Positions 9,602 to 21,138 are shown, counted from the first letter of the stretch. The stretch: 64,000 bases of DNA from Kosakonia cowanii JCM 10956 = DSM 18146 (GCF_001975225.1 NZ_CP019445.1:2852001-2916000), one strand, 5' to 3'. Translations and numbers: made by a program. Notes: generated by a model from the sequence alone, not told the origin.

Positions 9602-10834
9602 ATGTCTGTGCCGCAACTTTCGATTACCGCCGCTCGCCATCTCCATCTCGCCGCGCAGGGTCTGCTGCAAAAACCTTCCCGACGTGCAAAACCGGAGGAT
9701 ATCCTCTCGACTATCCGGCGTATGTCACTGTTGCAGATCGATACCATTAATATCGTCGCCCGCAGCCCTTATCTGGTGTTGTTCAGCCGTCTCGGCGCCT
9801 TTGAGCCGCGCTGGCTGGATGATGCCCTGCGCAACGGCGAGTTGATGGAGTACTGGGCGCATGAAGCCTGCTTTCTGCCGCGCGAGGATTTTGCCCTCGT
9901 CCGTCACCGCATGCTGGCACCCGACAAAATGGGGTGGAAGTATCGCCAGGCGTGGATGCAGGAGCATGCGGCTGAGATTGAGCAGCTTATTGCACACATT
10001 GAGGAGCATGGTCCGGTGCGATCCGCTGATTTTGAACATCCGCGCAAAGGCACCAGCGGCTGGTGGGAGTGGAAACCCCATAAGCGTTATCTGGAGGGGC
10101 TGTTCACCGCCGGAAAAGTAATGGTCATTGAGCGGCGTAATTTCCAGCGCGTCTACGATCTGACGCAGCGCGTGATGCCGCAGTGGGACGATGTGCGCGA
10201 TCTGCTCTCGCAGGAGCAGGCCGAAGCCATCATGCTGGAAAAGAGCGCCCGCAGCCTTGGCCTGTTCCGTGCGCAGTGGCTGGCGGATTACTATCGCCTG
10301 CGTCGCCCGGCGCTTGCTCAGGCATTGGCGCAGATGCAAGAGGCGCAAACCATATTACCGGTTAATGTCGAGGGGCTAGGACCTGCGTGGTTACACGCCT
10401 CTTTGCTGCCGCTGCTGGAACAGGCGCAGGCGGACAAACTCACCGCCACCCACAGCGCGGTGCTCTCGCCGTTCGATCCGGTGGTCTGGGATCGCAAGCG
10501 AGCGGAACAACTATTTGGCTTCAGCTACCGGCTGGAGTGTTATACCCCGGCACCGAAGCGGCAATATGGCTATTTTGTCCTGCCTTTGCTGCACCGGGGG
10601 CGGCTGGTCGGGCGGATGGATGCAAAAATGCACCGCAAAACCGGCGTGCTTGAAGTGATTGCGCTGTTTCTGGAAGAGGGCATTTCCCCGTCGCTTCAGC
10701 TGGAGAAGGGGCTACAGCGTGCGATTACCGACTTCGCGCGCTGGCAAGGTGCGCAGCGCATTACCTTTTCACGCCTGCCCAATGGCCTGTTTTCATCATC
10801 GCGTGCCGGTCTGGAGATAGACGCGGCGTCATAA
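9602..10834 (+). CDS. ycaQ: DNA interstrand-crosslink glycosylase YcaQ (AlkX/AlkZ-like)
   Basis: This 410-residue cytoplasmic protein belongs to the winged-helix HTH_42 family of DNA glycosylases that unhook nitrogen-mustard interstrand crosslinks and remove alkylated purines. The conserved catalytic-motif position Q-I-D is seen at residues 45-47 (SLLQIDTIN), within an N-terminal helical region rich in basic residues. No signal peptide or membrane segment is present. It lies between lpxK and ycaR as in E. coli. The function is by homology; the motif assignment to catalysis is from memory of the family. Confidence 0.9.
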   Translation: MSVPQLSITAARHLHLAAQGLLQKPSRRAKPEDILSTIRRMSLLQIDTINIVARSPYLVLFSRLGAFEPRWLDDALRNGELMEYWAHEACFLPREDFALVRHRMLAPDKMGWKYRQAWMQEHAAEIEQLIAHIEEHGPVRSADFEHPRKGTSGWWEWKPHKRYLEGLFTAGKVMVIERRNFQRVYDLTQRVMPQWDDVRDLLSQEQAEAIMLEKSARSLGLFRAQWLADYYRLRRPALAQALAQMQEAQTILPVNVEGLGPAWLHASLLPLLEQAQADKLTATHSAVLSPFDPVVWDRKRAEQLFGFSYRLECYTPAPKRQYGYFVLPLLHRGRLVGRMDAKMHRKTGVLEVIALFLEEGISPSLQLEKGLQRAITDFARWQGAQRITFSRLPNGLFSSSRAGLEIDAAS

Positions 10835-10884
10835 TTGCCTATGATAAGTTCAATCCGCTCATCATCGGTTTCTCAGGAGGAAAG

Positions 10885-11067
10885 ATGGATCACCGTTTAC
10901 TCGAAATAATTGCCTGCCCGGTCTGCAACGGCAAACTCAACTACACCCAGGATAAGCAGGAGCTGATCTGCAAAGTCGACAGCCTGGCTTTCCCGGTACG
11001 CGAAGGCATTCCTGTGCTGCTGGAAACCGAAGCCCGCGCGTTAACCCCAGAAGAGAGCCGTCCATGA
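10885..11067 (+). CDS. ycaR: Trm112-like small protein YcaR
   Basis: This 60-residue protein of the UPF0434/Trm112p-like family has a Cys-x2-Cys pair (C11, C14 in CPVCNGKL) and a single later Cys (C29), so a complete four-cysteine zinc site is not formed. AGGAGG precedes the start with good spacing. The stop overlaps the kdsB start by ATGA, so it is translationally coupled to KDO activation. Its precise role is not known to me. Confidence 0.92.
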   Translation: MDHRLLEIIACPVCNGKLNYTQDKQELICKVDSLAFPVREGIPVLLETEARALTPEESRP

Positions 11068-11813
11068 GCTTTGTGGTAATTATTCCCGCGCGCTACGCCT
11101 CGACGCGCCTCCCGGGTAAGCCGCTGGTCGACATCAACGGTAAACCGATGGTGGTGCATGTGCTGGAGCGCGCTCGCGAATCTGGCGCTGAGCGTATTAT
11201 CGTTGCTACCGATAACGAAGAGGTGAGGGAGGCGGTGCAGGCGGTGGGCGGCGAAGTGTGCATGACCCGCGCGGATCATCAGTCCGGCACCGAGCGTCTT
11301 GCTGAAGTCGTTGAAAAATGTGGTTTCAGTGATGAGACAGTGATCGTTAACGTACAGGGTGATGAGCCGATGATCCCGCCGGCGATCATTCGCCAGGTCG
11401 CCGACAATCTGGCCGCGCGCCGCGATGTCGGTATGGCAACGCTGGCTGTGCCGATTGAGAGTGCAGAAGAGGCCTTCAACCCCAATGCGGTGAAAGTGGT
11501 AATGGATGCGCAGGGCTACGCGCTCTACTTCTCGCGTGCCACCATTCCGTGGGATCGCGACCGTTTTGCCGCCTCGCGTGAGACCATCGGCGACAGCTTC
11601 CTGCGTCATATCGGCATCTATGGCTATCGTGCTGGTTTTATTCGCCGCTATGTCAGCTGGCAAACCAGCCCGCTGGAGCAGATCGAGATGCTCGAGCAGT
11701 TGCGCGTGTTGTGGTACGGCGAAAGAATCCACGTCGATGTAGCAAGCGTGGTCCCCGGCACCGGCGTTGATACGCCAGAGGATCTTGAACGCGTCCGCCA
11801 GGCGATGCGTTAA
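11064..11813 (+). CDS. kdsB: 3-deoxy-manno-octulosonate cytidylyltransferase (CMP-KDO synthetase)
   Basis: This enzyme activates KDO as CMP-KDO for transfer onto lipid IVA, the step feeding inner-core LPS synthesis. The N-terminal nucleotide-binding loop [16 protein letters not shown] (about residues 6-21), the NVQGDEP metal/nucleotide motif and the SRATIPWDR segment are all present. Its 249 residues match the family (248 in E. coli). It is translationally coupled to ycaR and is the last gene of the msbA-lpxK-ycaQ-ycaR-kdsB group; a hairpin follows. Confidence 0.97.
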   Translation: MSFVVIIPARYASTRLPGKPLVDINGKPMVVHVLERARESGAERIIVATDNEEVREAVQAVGGEVCMTRADHQSGTERLAEVVEKCGFSDETVIVNVQGDEPMIPPAIIRQVADNLAARRDVGMATLAVPIESAEEAFNPNAVKVVMDAQGYALYFSRATIPWDRDRFAASRETIGDSFLRHIGIYGYRAGFIRRYVSWQTSPLEQIEMLEQLRVLWYGERIHVDVASVVPGTGVDTPEDLERVRQAMR

Positions 11814-11820
11814 CCTACTC

Positions 11821-11843
11821 ATCCCCTCCGCCCGGAGGGGATT
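11821..11843 (+). terminator. Terminator-like hairpin after kdsB
   Basis: The perfect stem ATCCCCTCCG...CGGAGGGGAT lies 8 nt after the kdsB stop, followed by a short TTTG run. It is probably the end of the lipid A/KDO operon. Confidence 0.65.
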
Positions 11844-11946
11844 TGCTCTGGCTCGTCAAATAATCACCCTGTTTTGATCTCATTGGGGTGACATCTCCCG
11901 GTATGGCGCTCATTATAAAAGCAGTCGTTTTTGTAGGGGCATTGCT

Positions 11947-12840
11947 ATGGAACAACTTCGCGCCGAACTCAGCCATCTGCTGGGAGAGAAATTAAGCCGC
12001 ATGGAGTGCGTCAGTGAAAAACCTGATTCGGCGCTCTGGACGCTGTATGACAGCCGGGGAAACCCGATGCCACTGATGGCTAGAAGCTTTACCACCCCGG
12101 GGCTGGCACAACAGCTGGCGTGGAAAATCTCAATGCTCGCCCGCAGCGGCACGGTGCGCATGCCGGTGGTTTATGGCGTAATGACTCACGAAGAGCACCC
12201 CGGTCCTGACGTGTTGCTGATTGAACGTCTGCGCGGCGTGCCGGTTGAAGCACCTGCGCGCACGCCGGAGCGCTGGGAGCAGCTCAAAGATCAAATTGTT
12301 GAGGGGCTGCTCTCCTGGCATCGTCAGGATAGCCACGGCTGCGTGGGCACCGTCGACAGCACCCAGGAGAATATCTGGCCCTCCTGGTATCGTCAGCGCG
12401 TCGAAGTGCTCTGGACTACCCTCAATCAATATCAAAATACCGGCCTGACGATGCAGGATAAGCGCCTGCTGTTTCGCACCCGCGAATGCTTGCCCGCTCT
12501 GTTTGAAGGATTCAACGACAACTGCGTGTTGGTGCACGGCAGTTTTAACCTGCGCAGCATGCTGAAAGATGCCCGCAGCGATCAGCTGCTGGCGATGGTT
12601 GGCCCCGGCATTATGCTGTGGGCACCGCGAGAGTATGAACTCTTCCGCCTGGTGGATGGCCCGCAGGCGGAAGGGTTGCTGTGGCACTATTTACAGCGCG
12701 CGCCGGTTGCCGAGTCGTTTATCTGGCGGCGCTGGCTCTATCTGCTGTGGGACGAAGTGGCGCAGCTGGTGAATACCGGTCGCTTCAACCGTGCCAATGT
12801 CGATCTGGCCTCGAAATCACTGCTCCCCTGGCTGGCCTGA
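11947..12840 (+). CDS. ycbJ: Aminoglycoside-phosphotransferase-like protein YcbJ
   Basis: This 297-residue soluble protein has the E. coli YcbJ length. The family has a protein-kinase-like/APH fold; the IERLRGVPVE and LVHGSFNLRSML segments (the latter at the position of the HGD catalytic loop of APH kinases, here HGS) are visible. Loss of the canonical HGD aspartate suggests altered or absent phosphotransfer, but no substrate is known. The gene ends 24 nt inside the 3' end of the convergent elyC. Confidence 0.88.
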   Translation: MEQLRAELSHLLGEKLSRMECVSEKPDSALWTLYDSRGNPMPLMARSFTTPGLAQQLAWKISMLARSGTVRMPVVYGVMTHEEHPGPDVLLIERLRGVPVEAPARTPERWEQLKDQIVEGLLSWHRQDSHGCVGTVDSTQENIWPSWYRQRVEVLWTTLNQYQNTGLTMQDKRLLFRTRECLPALFEGFNDNCVLVHGSFNLRSMLKDARSDQLLAMVGPGIMLWAPREYELFRLVDGPQAEGLLWHYLQRAPVAESFIWRRWLYLLWDEVAQLVNTGRFNRANVDLASKSLLPWLA

Positions 12841-13596
12841 ACTCCCTTTTAGCCACTGCCAGATGCGTCCCAGCGTCTCATAACCCACCCGGTCACTGTG
12901 CATCAGCCAGACCGGGGAAGGGATCACACGCTCCCACGGGTTAAGCGGTGAGTCGATGGCCAGCTGGTTTGCCGGCGCAGGCAGCGGTTTTAACCCAACG
13001 TGCTGGAAGAAGATCATTGCTCTCGGCAGATGCGACGCGGAGGTCACCAGCAGGAAAGGTGCATCGCCGATAGCCTGTTTCACCGCAGACGCTTCCTCTT
13101 CGGTATCCTTAGGCTGATCAAGGGTGATGATATCGCTGCGCGGCACGCCGAGGCTCTCGGCAACCCTGGCGCCCGCTTCTGCGGTGCTTACCGGGTTGGT
13201 TTTGGCCGCCGCGCCGGTAAAGATCATTTTTGCACCGGGATTAGCCCGCCATAAGCGGATACCTTCATTAAGCCGCGGCAAGCTGTTACTAATCAGGTTC
13301 GAACTTGGCGCCCAGGCGTCATTCCACGTATAACCACCGCCCAGCACAACGATATACTGCACCCGCTCGCTACCGTGCCAGGTCGGGTAGCTCTCTTCTA
13401 TCGGTTTCAGCAGGCGATCCGCCACCGGCTGGATGCTTAAAAGCAGCAGTAAAAGCCAGCCGACGCTGATAAACACCTTGCCGGTTTTCTGCCAGCGGCT
13501 AAACCAGACCAGCGCAATTCCGGCCCCGATAACCAAAAGTAAAAGGGGTAACGGCAGCATCAGGCCACCAACGATTTTTTTCAGTGTGAAAAGCAC
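12817..13596 (-). CDS. elyC: Envelope biogenesis factor ElyC (DUF218)
   Basis: This 259-residue inner-membrane protein has two N-terminal hydrophobic helices (about residues 10-30 and 38-55) and a DUF218 domain with VVLGGGYTWN and TSASHLPRAMIFF. In E. coli, ElyC is needed for peptidoglycan and undecaprenyl-phosphate lipid carrier metabolism at low temperature. The start is GTG at 13596, because AAGGAG lies 9 nt upstream and this gives exactly the E. coli length; the longer in-frame extension crosses the ribosome-binding site. It is convergent with ycbJ (24-nt overlap) and divergent from cmoM. Confidence 0.93.
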   Translation of the reverse strand: MLFTLKKIVGGLMLPLPLLLLVIGAGIALVWFSRWQKTGKVFISVGWLLLLLLSIQPVADRLLKPIEESYPTWHGSERVQYIVVLGGGYTWNDAWAPSSNLISNSLPRLNEGIRLWRANPGAKMIFTGAAAKTNPVSTAEAGARVAESLGVPRSDIITLDQPKDTEEEASAVKQAIGDAPFLLVTSASHLPRAMIFFQHVGLKPLPAPANQLAIDSPLNPWERVIPSPVWLMHSDRVGYETLGRIWQWLKGSSGQPGEQ

Positions 13597-13714
13597 TGTA
13601 TCCGTCTCCTTTTTGAGCATACAGCAGGCGATTTCCGCGGATCTTACACCAGATAGGTTCATTATCGGCACGGCTGTGACAAAATAGCGCTTTTGCCAGG
13701 AGCGTAGGGCGGCT

Positions 13715-14509
13715 ATGCAGGATCGCAATTTCGACGATATCGCCGAGAAATTCTCGCGCAACATTTACGGCACGACAAAAGGTCTGCTGCGTCAGGCGAT
13801 CCTGTGGCAGGATCTTGATATATTACTGGCAGAAATGAATGACGGCCCGCTGCGCGTGCTTGACGCGGGCGGCGGCGAGGGGCAAACGGCGATCCGCATG
13901 GCGCAGCTTGGCCATCATGTGACCCTCTGCGATGTGTCGCAGGAGATGCTTAAACGCGCGCAGGCCGCGGCGGAAGAGAAAGGCATCAGCGGTAACATGC
14001 ATTTTGTACACTGCCCGGTTCAGGATATTGCTCAGCATTTGGCATCGCCGGTTGATCTGATATTGTTCCATGCAGTTCTTGAATGGGTCGCCGATCCCGT
14101 CGCCGTGCTGCAAAAATTGTGGACGGTATTAAGGTCGGGCGGTGCGCTGTCGCTGATGTTTTACAATGCTGACGGCCTGCTGATGCATAACATGGTGGCA
14201 GGGAACTTTGACTATGTGCAGGTGGGGATGCCGAAGCGGAAGAAGCGTACGCTCTCCCCGGATTACCCGCGTGCGCCCGCCGAGGTTTATCGCTGGCTTG
14301 AGCAGATTGGCTGGCATATCACCGGCAAAACCGGCGTGCGTGTTTTCCATGACTATCTGCGCGACAAAACTCAGCAGCAGCGCAGTTTCGAGATGCTGCT
14401 GGAGCTGGAGACCCGCTACTGCCGGCAGGAACCCTATATTAGCCTCGGCCGTTATATCCACGTGACAGCCCGTAAGCCGCAAATCGATGGAAGGACAAAC
14501 GATGAGTGA
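13715..14509 (+). CDS. cmoM: tRNA 5-carboxymethoxyuridine methyltransferase CmoM
   Basis: This SAM-dependent methyltransferase (formerly SmtA) makes mcmo5U at the wobble position 34 of some tRNAs from cmo5U. The SAM-binding motif [13 protein letters not shown] and the post-[12 protein letters not shown] strand are visible in the first 90 residues. Its 264 residues are close to the E. coli length. It is the first gene of the cmoM-mukF-mukE-mukB operon and overlaps mukF by 8 nt (ATGAGTGA), so the coupling is translational. Confidence 0.95.
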   Translation: MQDRNFDDIAEKFSRNIYGTTKGLLRQAILWQDLDILLAEMNDGPLRVLDAGGGEGQTAIRMAQLGHHVTLCDVSQEMLKRAQAAAEEKGISGNMHFVHCPVQDIAQHLASPVDLILFHAVLEWVADPVAVLQKLWTVLRSGGALSLMFYNADGLLMHNMVAGNFDYVQVGMPKRKKRTLSPDYPRAPAEVYRWLEQIGWHITGKTGVRVFHDYLRDKTQQQRSFEMLLELETRYCRQEPYISLGRYIHVTARKPQIDGRTNDE

Positions 14510-15824
14510 ATTTTCCCAGACAGTCCCCGAACTGGTTGCCTGGGCCAGGAAAAATGATTTCTCCATCTCGCTGCCGGTCGACAGGCTCTCCTTTTTGCTG
14601 GCTGTCGCCACCCTTAACGGCGAGCGTCTTGATGGCGAAATGAGTGAAGGCGAGCTGGTTGACGCCTTTCGTCATGTGAGTGAAGCGTTTGAGCAAACCA
14701 GCGAAACCGTTAACCAGCGTGCAAACAACGCGATTAACGATATGGTGCGTCAGCGTTTGTTGAACCGCTTTACCAGCGAGCAGGCAGAGGGCAACGCCAT
14801 CTACCGCCTCACGCCGCTGGGCATCGGTATTACCGATTACTATATTCGCCAGCGCGAGTTCTCCACGCTGCGCCTCTCGATGCAGCTCTCTATTGTGGCG
14901 GCTGAGTTGAAGCGCGCTGCCGATGCGGCAGAAGAGGGCGGGGATGAATTCCACTGGCACCGGAACGTCTTTGCGCCGCTGAAATACTCTGTTGCAGAGA
15001 TTTTCGACAGCATCGATCTTACGCAGCGCATCATGGATGAGCAGCAGCAACAGGTGAAAGATGATATTGCCCAGTTGCTAAATAAGGACTGGCGCGCTGC
15101 CATCTCCAGCTGTGAGCTACTGCTCTCTGAAACCTCCGGTACGCTGCGCGAACTGCAGGATACGCTCGAAGCGGCAGGCGATAAGTTGCAAACCAACTTG
15201 CTGAGCATCCAGGAAGCGACCATGGGACGCGACGATCTCGAGTTCCTCGATCAACTGGTCTTTAACCTGCAAAGCAAGCTCGACCGTATTGTCAGCTGGG
15301 GGCAGCAGTCCATCGACCTGTGGATCGGTTACGACCGCCACGTGCATAAATTTATCCGTACCGCGATTGATATGGATAAAAACCGCGTCTTCGCCCAGCG
15401 TTTGCGCCAGTCGGTGCAGAGCTATTTCGACGCACCGTGGACGTTGACCCACGCCAGCGCCGACCGCTTGCTGGATATGCGCGATGAAGAGATGGCGCTG
15501 CGCGACGAAGAGGTGACCGGTGAGCTGCCAACGGAGATGGAGTTCGAGGAGTTTAACGAGATTCGCGAACAGCTCGCGGCGCTGATCGAACGGCAGCTGG
15601 CTATCTATAAAACCAAAGGTGTGCCGCTCGATCTCGGCCTTGTGGCCCGCGAGTATCTGGCGCAATACCCGCGCGCGCGTCATTTTGACATCGCGCGCAT
15701 CGTAGTTGATCAGGCGGTACGCCTCGGCGTAGCGCAAGCAGATTTCACCGGCCTGCCGCCGAAATGGCAGCCGATTAATGATTACGGAGCCAAGGTACAG
15801 GCGCATGTCATCGACAAATATTGA
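14502..15824 (+). CDS. mukF: Chromosome partition protein MukF (kleisin)
   Basis: This 440-residue kleisin of the MukBEF condensin bridges the two MukB heads and carries a MukE dimer-of-dimers. The N-terminal winged-helix and middle helical region carry many acidic and Gln-rich stretches (e.g. [15 protein letters not shown]), and the C-terminal winged helix ends [13 protein letters not shown]. The ATG at 14502 is selected because it gives the exact E. coli length and overlaps the cmoM stop; an in-frame upstream ATG at 14487 lies inside cmoM. It overlaps mukE by 20 nt. Confidence 0.97.
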   Translation: MSEFSQTVPELVAWARKNDFSISLPVDRLSFLLAVATLNGERLDGEMSEGELVDAFRHVSEAFEQTSETVNQRANNAINDMVRQRLLNRFTSEQAEGNAIYRLTPLGIGITDYYIRQREFSTLRLSMQLSIVAAELKRAADAAEEGGDEFHWHRNVFAPLKYSVAEIFDSIDLTQRIMDEQQQQVKDDIAQLLNKDWRAAISSCELLLSETSGTLRELQDTLEAAGDKLQTNLLSIQEATMGRDDLEFLDQLVFNLQSKLDRIVSWGQQSIDLWIGYDRHVHKFIRTAIDMDKNRVFAQRLRQSVQSYFDAPWTLTHASADRLLDMRDEEMALRDEEVTGELPTEMEFEEFNEIREQLAALIERQLAIYKTKGVPLDLGLVAREYLAQYPRARHFDIARIVVDQAVRLGVAQADFTGLPPKWQPINDYGAKVQAHVIDKY

Positions 15825-16509
15825 ACAAGTGATGCCGGTTAAACTGGCACAAGCGTTGGCAAACCCGCTGTTTCCGGCGCTGGATAGCGCACTGCGCTCA
15901 GGGCGGCATATTGGCCTCGACGAGCTGGATAATCACGCCTTTTTGATGGATTTCCAGGAGTATCTCGAGGAGTTCTACGCCCGTTATAACGTGGAGCTGA
16001 TTCGCGCGCCGGAAGGTTTCTTCTATCTGCGCCCGCGCTCCACCACCCTCATCCCGCGCTCGGTGCTCTCTGAGCTGGATATGATGGTCGGCAAAATTCT
16101 GTGCTACCTCTATCTCAGCCCGGAGCGTCTGGCTAACGAGGGGATTTTTACCCAGCAGGAGCTCTATGACGAGCTGCTGTCGCTGGCGGATGAAAACAAG
16201 CTGTTGAAGCTGGTGAACAACCGCTCAACCGGCTCCGATCTCGACCGTCAGAAGCTGCAGGAAAAGGTGCGTTCCTCCCTCAACCGTCTGCGCCGTCTCG
16301 GCATGATCTGGTTTATGGGCAATGACAGCAGCAAGTTCCGCATCACCGAATCGGTGTTCCGCTTCGGGGCCGATGTGCGTTCGGGTGACGATGCGCGTGA
16401 AGCGCAGCTGCGCATGATCCGCGACGGTGAAGCGATGCCTGTGGAAAATCACCTGCAGCTCAATGATGAGCCTGAAGAGAACCAGCCGGACAGCTCGGAG
16501 GATGAGTAA
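15805..16509 (+). CDS. mukE: Chromosome partition protein MukE
   Basis: MukE is the 234-residue accessory (KITE) winged-helix subunit of MukBEF. It begins [14 protein letters not shown] and is nearly identical to the E. coli protein. It starts within mukF (20-nt overlap) and its TAA shares one base with the mukB ATG (TAATG), so the three subunits are translated in a coupled chain. The acidic C-terminal tail ([15 protein letters not shown]) is typical. Confidence 0.97.
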   Translation: MSSTNIEQVMPVKLAQALANPLFPALDSALRSGRHIGLDELDNHAFLMDFQEYLEEFYARYNVELIRAPEGFFYLRPRSTTLIPRSVLSELDMMVGKILCYLYLSPERLANEGIFTQQELYDELLSLADENKLLKLVNNRSTGSDLDRQKLQEKVRSSLNRLRRLGMIWFMGNDSSKFRITESVFRFGADVRSGDDAREAQLRMIRDGEAMPVENHLQLNDEPEENQPDSSEDE

Positions 16510-19500
16510 TGATTGATCGCGGTAAATTTCGTTCGCTTACGCTGATTAACTGGAACGGCTTTTTTGCCCGCACCTTTGATCTCGACGAGCTGGTCACCAC
16601 CCTTTCAGGCGGTAACGGGGCCGGGAAATCGACCACCATGGCGGCGTTTGTCACGGCGCTGATCCCGGATCTGACGCTGCTGCACTTCCGTAACACCACC
16701 GAAGCGGGCGCAACTTCAGGCTCACGCGATAAGGGTCTGCACGGCAAACTGAAAGCCGGGGTCTGTTATTCGGTGCTGGATGTGATCAACTCCCGCAACC
16801 AGCGCGTGCTGGTTGGCGTGCGTTTGCAGCAGGTCGCCGGTCGCGATCGCAAAGTGGACATTAAACCTTTTGCCATTCAGGGCTTGCCAACTTCGGTGCT
16901 GCCAACGCAGCTGCTGACGGAAACCCTCAATGAGCGCCAGGCGCGTGTCCTGACGCTGCAGGAAGTGAAAGATAAGCTCGACGCGATGGAAGGGGTGCAG
17001 TTTAAGCAGTTCAACTCCATCACCGATTACCACTCGCTGATGTTCGATCTGGGGATCGTAGCGCGTCGTCTGCGCTCCGCCTCCGATCGCAGCAAGTTCT
17101 ACCGCCTGATTGAAGCCTCGCTCTATGGCGGGATCTCCAGCGCCATTACGCGCTCCCTGCGCGACTACTTGCTGCCAGAAAACAGCGGGGTGCGTAAAGC
17201 GTTTCAGGATATGGAAGCGGCGCTGCGCGAAAACCGCATGACGCTGGAGGCGATCCGCGTTACCCAGTCCGACCGCGATCTCTTTAAACATCTGATCAGC
17301 GAAGCCACCGATTACGTGGCGGCAGACTATATGCGCCACGCCAATGAGCGTCGGGTGCATCTGGATAAAGCGCTGGAGTATCGCCGCGATCTCTTTACCT
17401 CACGCAAGCAGCTTGCCGCCGAGCAGTATAAGCATGTCGATATGGCGCGCGAGCTGGCGGAACATAGCGGTGCGGAAGGGGATCTGGAGGCCGATTACCA
17501 GGCCGCCAGCGATCACTTAAACCTCGTGCAGACCGCGCTGCGTCAGCAGGAGAAGATTGAGCGCTACGAAGCCGATCTGGAAGAGTTGCAGATCCGCCTC
17601 GAAGAGCAGCAGGAAGTGGTGGCCGAAGCCGCCGAGCGCCAGGAAGATAACGAAGCCCGTGCCGAAGCGGCCGAGCTGGAAGTGGATGAACTGAAAAATC
17701 AGCTTGCGGACTACCAGCAGGCGCTGGACGTTCAGCAAACCCGCGCGATCCAGTACAACCAGGCTCTGCAGGCGCTGGAGCGGGCGAAAACGCTTTGCCA
17801 CCTGCCGGATCTGACCATTGAAAGCGCCGATGAGTGGCTGGAGACCTTCCAGGCCAAAGAGCAGGAAGCAACCGAGAAACTGCTGTCGCTGGATCAAAAA
17901 ATCAGCGTCGCGCAAACGGCGCACAGCCAGTTTGAGCAGGCCTATCAGCTGGTGGCCGCCATTAATGGCCCGCTGGCGCGTAATGAAGCCTGGAGCGTGG
18001 CGCGTGAATTACTGCGCGATGCGGTTAACCAGCGCCATCTGGCGGAGCAGGTTCAGCCGCTGCGCATGCGTCTGACGGAGCTGGAGCAGCGCCTGCGCGA
18101 GCAGCAAGACGCCGAGCGCCTGCTGGCGGAGTTCTGCAAACGACAGGGTAAACAGATTGATGCCGAGGAGCTGGAAGCGCTGCATCAGCAGCTGGAAGCG
18201 CAGATTGCCGCGCTCTCAGACAACGTTTCTGCTGCCGGTGAGCAGCGTATGGCGCTGCGCCAGGAGCTGGAGCAGTTACAGTCGCGCATTCAGACCCTTA
18301 CCAAACGCGCGCCGATCTGGCTGGCGGCGCAGAACAGCCTGTCGCAGCTGTGTGAACAGAGCGGCGAGCAGTTTGAGTCGGGCCAGGATGTTACCGAGTA
18401 TCTGCAACAGCTGCTGGAGCGCGAGCGCGAAGCTATCGTTGAGCGCGATGAGATCGGTGCACGTAAGCGCGCGGTCGATGATGAGATCGAGCGTTTAAGC
18501 CAGCCGGGCGGTGCGGAAGATCAGCGCCTCAATGCGCTGGCCGAACGCTTTGGCGGCGTCCTGCTTTCGGAAATTTATGATGACGTTAGCCTCGAAGATG
18601 CCCCTTACTACTCGGCGCTGTATGGCCCGTCACGCCACGCTATCGTGGTGCCGGATCTCTCGCTAGTCGCCGGGATGCTCGAAGGGCTGGAGGATTGCCC
18701 GGAAGATCTCTATCTGATCGAAGGGGATCCGCAATCCTTCGATGACAGCGTCTTCAGCGTGGATGAGCTGGAAAAAGCGGTAGTGGTGAAAATCGCCGAC
18801 CGCCAGTGGCGCTACTCCCGCTTCCCGACGCTGCCGATCTTTGGCCGTGCCGCGCGTGAAAGCCGGATTGAAAGCCTGCACGCCGAGCGGGAAACGCTGG
18901 CGGAACGTTTCGCCACCCTGTCGTTTGATGTGCAGAAAACCCAGCGTCTGCATCAGGCCTTCAGCCGCTTTATCGGCAGCCATATTGGCGTGGCGTTTGA
19001 CGACGATCCGGAAGCGGAGATCCGCACCCTCAACAGCCGCCGCGGCGAGCTTGAGCGGGCTATCAGCAATCATGAAAATGATAACCAGCAGAATCGCGTT
19101 CAGTTCGAGCAGGCGAAAGAGGGCGTGGCCCAGCTTAACCGCCTGCTGCCGCGCCTGAGCCTGCTGGCGGATGAGACCCTCGCCGATCGCGTCGATGAGA
19201 TCCAGGAGCGGCTGGATGAAGCGCAGGAAGCCGCGCGCTTTATTCAGCAGTTCGGCAATCAGCTGGCGAAGCTTGAACCGATGGTTTCCGTATTGCAGAG
19301 CGATCCGGAGCAGTTTGAACAGCTCAAAGCCGACTACGCCGCGTCGCAGCAGGTGCAGCGTGATGCGCGCCAGCAGGCTTTCGCGCTGGCGGAAGTGGTT
19401 CAACGCCGGGCGCACTTCAGCTACTCCGACTCCGCCGAGATGTTTAACGGCAATAACGATCTTAATGAGAAGCTGCGCCAGCGTCTGGAGCAGGCTGAAG

Positions 19501-20957
19501 CGGAGCGTACCCGTGCGCGCGAAGCGATGCGCAGCCATGCCGCGCAGTACGGTCAGTACAACCAGGTGCTGGCCTCGCTGAAGAGTTCGTTTGATACCAA
19601 AAAAGAGCTGCTTAACGACCTGCAAAAAGAGTTACAGGATATCGGCGTGCGCGCCGACAGCGGGGCAGAGGAGCGGGCGCGTCAGCGTCGTGACGAACTG
19701 CATGCCCAGCTCTCCGGCAACCGCTCGCGCCGCAATCAGCTGGAAAAAGCGCTCACCTTCTGTGAGGCCGAGATGGATAACCTGACGCGCAAGTTACGCC
19801 GTCTGGAGCGCGATTATCACGAAATGCGTGAGCAGGTGGTGAGCGCGAAAGCGGGCTGGTGCGCGGTGATGCGCATGGTGAAAGATAACGGCGTTGAGCG
19901 TCGTCTCCACCGTCGCGAACTGGCTTACCTTTCTGCGGACGAGCTGCGCTCCATGTCGGATAAGGCCCTTGGTGCCCTGCGCCTGGCGGTGTCGGATAAT
20001 GAACACCTGCGCGATGTGCTGCGCATGTCGGAAGATCCGAAACGCCCGGAGCGTAAAATCCAGTTCTTTGTCGCGGTCTACCAGCATCTGCGCGAACGTA
20101 TCCGTCAGGATATTATTCGCACCGACGATCCGGTAGAGGCGATTGAGCAGATGGAGATTGAGCTAAGCCGCCTGACGGAAGAGCTCACCTCGCGCGAGCA
20201 GAAGCTGGCGATCAGCTCCCGCAGCGTGGCGAATATTATTCGCAAAACCATTCAGCGCGAGCAGAACCGTATCCGTATGCTCAACCAGGGTTTGCAGAGC
20301 GTCTCGTTCGGCCAGGTCAACAGCGTGCGCTTAAACGTGAACGTGCGGGAGACCCACGCCACGCTGCTCAATGTGCTTTCAGAGCAGCACGAGCAGCATC
20401 AGGATCTGTTTAACAGCAGCCGCCTGACCTTCTCGGAAGCGCTGGCGAAGCTCTATCAGCGCCTGAACCCGCAAATCGATATGGGGCAGCGCACGCCGCA
20501 GACCATTGGCGAAGAGCTGCTCGACTACCGCAACTATCTGGAGATGGAAGTGGAAGTCAACCGTGGCTCCGACGGCTGGCTGCGCGCCGAGTCGGGGGCA
20601 TTGTCGACCGGGGAAGCGATCGGTACCGGGATGTCCATTCTGGTGATGGTGGTGCAGAGCTGGGAAGATGAAGCCCGCCGCCTGCGCGGCAAGGATATCT
20701 CGCCGTGTCGCCTGCTGTTCCTTGATGAAGCGGCGCGTCTTGATGCCCGCTCTATCGCCACACTGTTCGAGCTGTGTGAGCGTCTGGAGATGCAGCTGAT
20801 TATCGCCGCGCCGGAGAACATCAGCCCGGAGAAAGGCACTACCTACAAGCTGGTGCGTAAAGTGGTGCAGAATCAGGAACATGTGCATGTTGTCGGCCTG
20901 CGTGGCTTTGCTCCGCAGCTGCCGGAAACGCTCCCCGGGACGGCGGACGTTTCCTAA
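16509..20957 (+). CDS. mukB: Chromosome partition protein MukB (SMC-like ATPase)
   Basis: This 1482-residue condensin ATPase (E. coli 1486) has the SMC layout: an N-terminal ATPase half with Walker [10 protein letters not shown] (34-42), two long coiled-coil arms separated by a hinge near residues 645-800, and a C-terminal half with the LSTGE signature (1365-1369) and Walker [10 protein letters not shown] (D1406, E1407). MukB dimers load with MukEF and extrude DNA loops outside the Ter macrodomain; MatP, which displaces MukBEF from Ter, is encoded about 30 kb downstream. It is the last gene of the operon and is followed by a terminator. Confidence 0.98.
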   Translation: MIDRGKFRSLTLINWNGFFARTFDLDELVTTLSGGNGAGKSTTMAAFVTALIPDLTLLHFRNTTEAGATSGSRDKGLHGKLKAGVCYSVLDVINSRNQRVLVGVRLQQVAGRDRKVDIKPFAIQGLPTSVLPTQLLTETLNERQARVLTLQEVKDKLDAMEGVQFKQFNSITDYHSLMFDLGIVARRLRSASDRSKFYRLIEASLYGGISSAITRSLRDYLLPENSGVRKAFQDMEAALRENRMTLEAIRVTQSDRDLFKHLISEATDYVAADYMRHANERRVHLDKALEYRRDLFTSRKQLAAEQYKHVDMARELAEHSGAEGDLEADYQAASDHLNLVQTALRQQEKIERYEADLEELQIRLEEQQEVVAEAAERQEDNEARAEAAELEVDELKNQLADYQQALDVQQTRAIQYNQALQALERAKTLCHLPDLTIESADEWLETFQAKEQEATEKLLSLDQKISVAQTAHSQFEQAYQLVAAINGPLARNEAWSVARELLRDAVNQRHLAEQVQPLRMRLTELEQRLREQQDAERLLAEFCKRQGKQIDAEELEALHQQLEAQIAALSDNVSAAGEQRMALRQELEQLQSRIQTLTKRAPIWLAAQNSLSQLCEQSGEQFESGQDVTEYLQQLLEREREAIVERDEIGARKRAVDDEIERLSQPGGAEDQRLNALAERFGGVLLSEIYDDVSLEDAPYYSALYGPSRHAIVVPDLSLVAGMLEGLEDCPEDLYLIEGDPQSFDDSVFSVDELEKAVVVKIADRQWRYSRFPTLPIFGRAARESRIESLHAERETLAERFATLSFDVQKTQRLHQAFSRFIGSHIGVAFDDDPEAEIRTLNSRRGELERAISNHENDNQQNRVQFEQAKEGVAQLNRLLPRLSLLADETLADRVDEIQERLDEAQEAARFIQQFGNQLAKLEPMVSVLQSDPEQFEQLKADYAASQQVQRDARQQAFALAEVVQRRAHFSYSDSAEMFNGNNDLNEKLRQRLEQAEAERTRAREAMRSHAAQYGQYNQVLASLKSSFDTKKELLNDLQKELQDIGVRADSGAEERARQRRDELHAQLSGNRSRRNQLEKALTFCEAEMDNLTRKLRRLERDYHEMREQVVSAKAGWCAVMRMVKDNGVERRLHRRELAYLSADELRSMSDKALGALRLAVSDNEHLRDVLRMSEDPKRPERKIQFFVAVYQHLRERIRQDIIRTDDPVEAIEQMEIELSRLTEELTSREQKLAISSRSVANIIRKTIQREQNRIRMLNQGLQSVSFGQVNSVRLNVNVRETHATLLNVLSEQHEQHQDLFNSSRLTFSEALAKLYQRLNPQIDMGQRTPQTIGEELLDYRNYLEMEVEVNRGSDGWLRAESGALSTGEAIGTGMSILVMVVQSWEDEARRLRGKDISPCRLLFLDEAARLDARSIATLFELCERLEMQLIIAAPENISPEKGTTYKLVRKVVQNQEHVHVVGLRGFAPQLPETLPGTADVS

Positions 20958-20973
20958 TCGCAGCACAATATAT

Positions 20974-21002
20974 AAAGAGCGGCCTCAGTGCCGCTCTTTT
21001 TG
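20974..21002 (+). terminator. Intrinsic terminator of the cmoM-mukFEB operon
   Basis: The stem AAAGAGCGGC / GCCGCTCTTT with a 6-nt loop, followed by TTTTT, lies 16 nt past the mukB stop. Confidence 0.9.
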
Positions 21003-21036
21003 TTTTCTGAAAAAGATTGCCAGTCGGCGTTTAATC

Positions 21037-21112
21037 TTTAAACTTCTTTACAGTAGGTCAGACAAATGTTTTTTTGTCTTTATATACTGAGAAAAAGGTG
21101 ACATTTAGTCAC
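21037..21112 (+). promoter_or_regulatory. Candidate ldtD control region: CpxR-like box, promoter and 15-bp palindrome
   Basis: Read on the minus strand, 21037-21051 is GTAAA-N5-TTAAA, one mismatch from the CpxR direct repeat GTAAA-N5-GTAAA. Just downstream are CAGACA (21059-21064) and TATACT (21083-21088) with an 18-bp spacer. A perfect dyad GTGAC-N5-GTCAC follows at 21098-21112, at or just after the likely start. The CpxR-like box would sit next to the -35, a usual activator position, and ldtD is Cpx-induced in E. coli. The assignment is inferred. Confidence 0.42.
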
Positions 21113-21138
21113 ATGTAAGGTGAGAACAGGGGGCAGGG

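Noticed and set aside
21098..21112. GTGAC-N5-GTCAC as a matS site
   Set aside because: matS is a 13-bp GTGAC-RNY-GTCAC; this copy has a five-base spacer. It is kept only as a generic palindrome.
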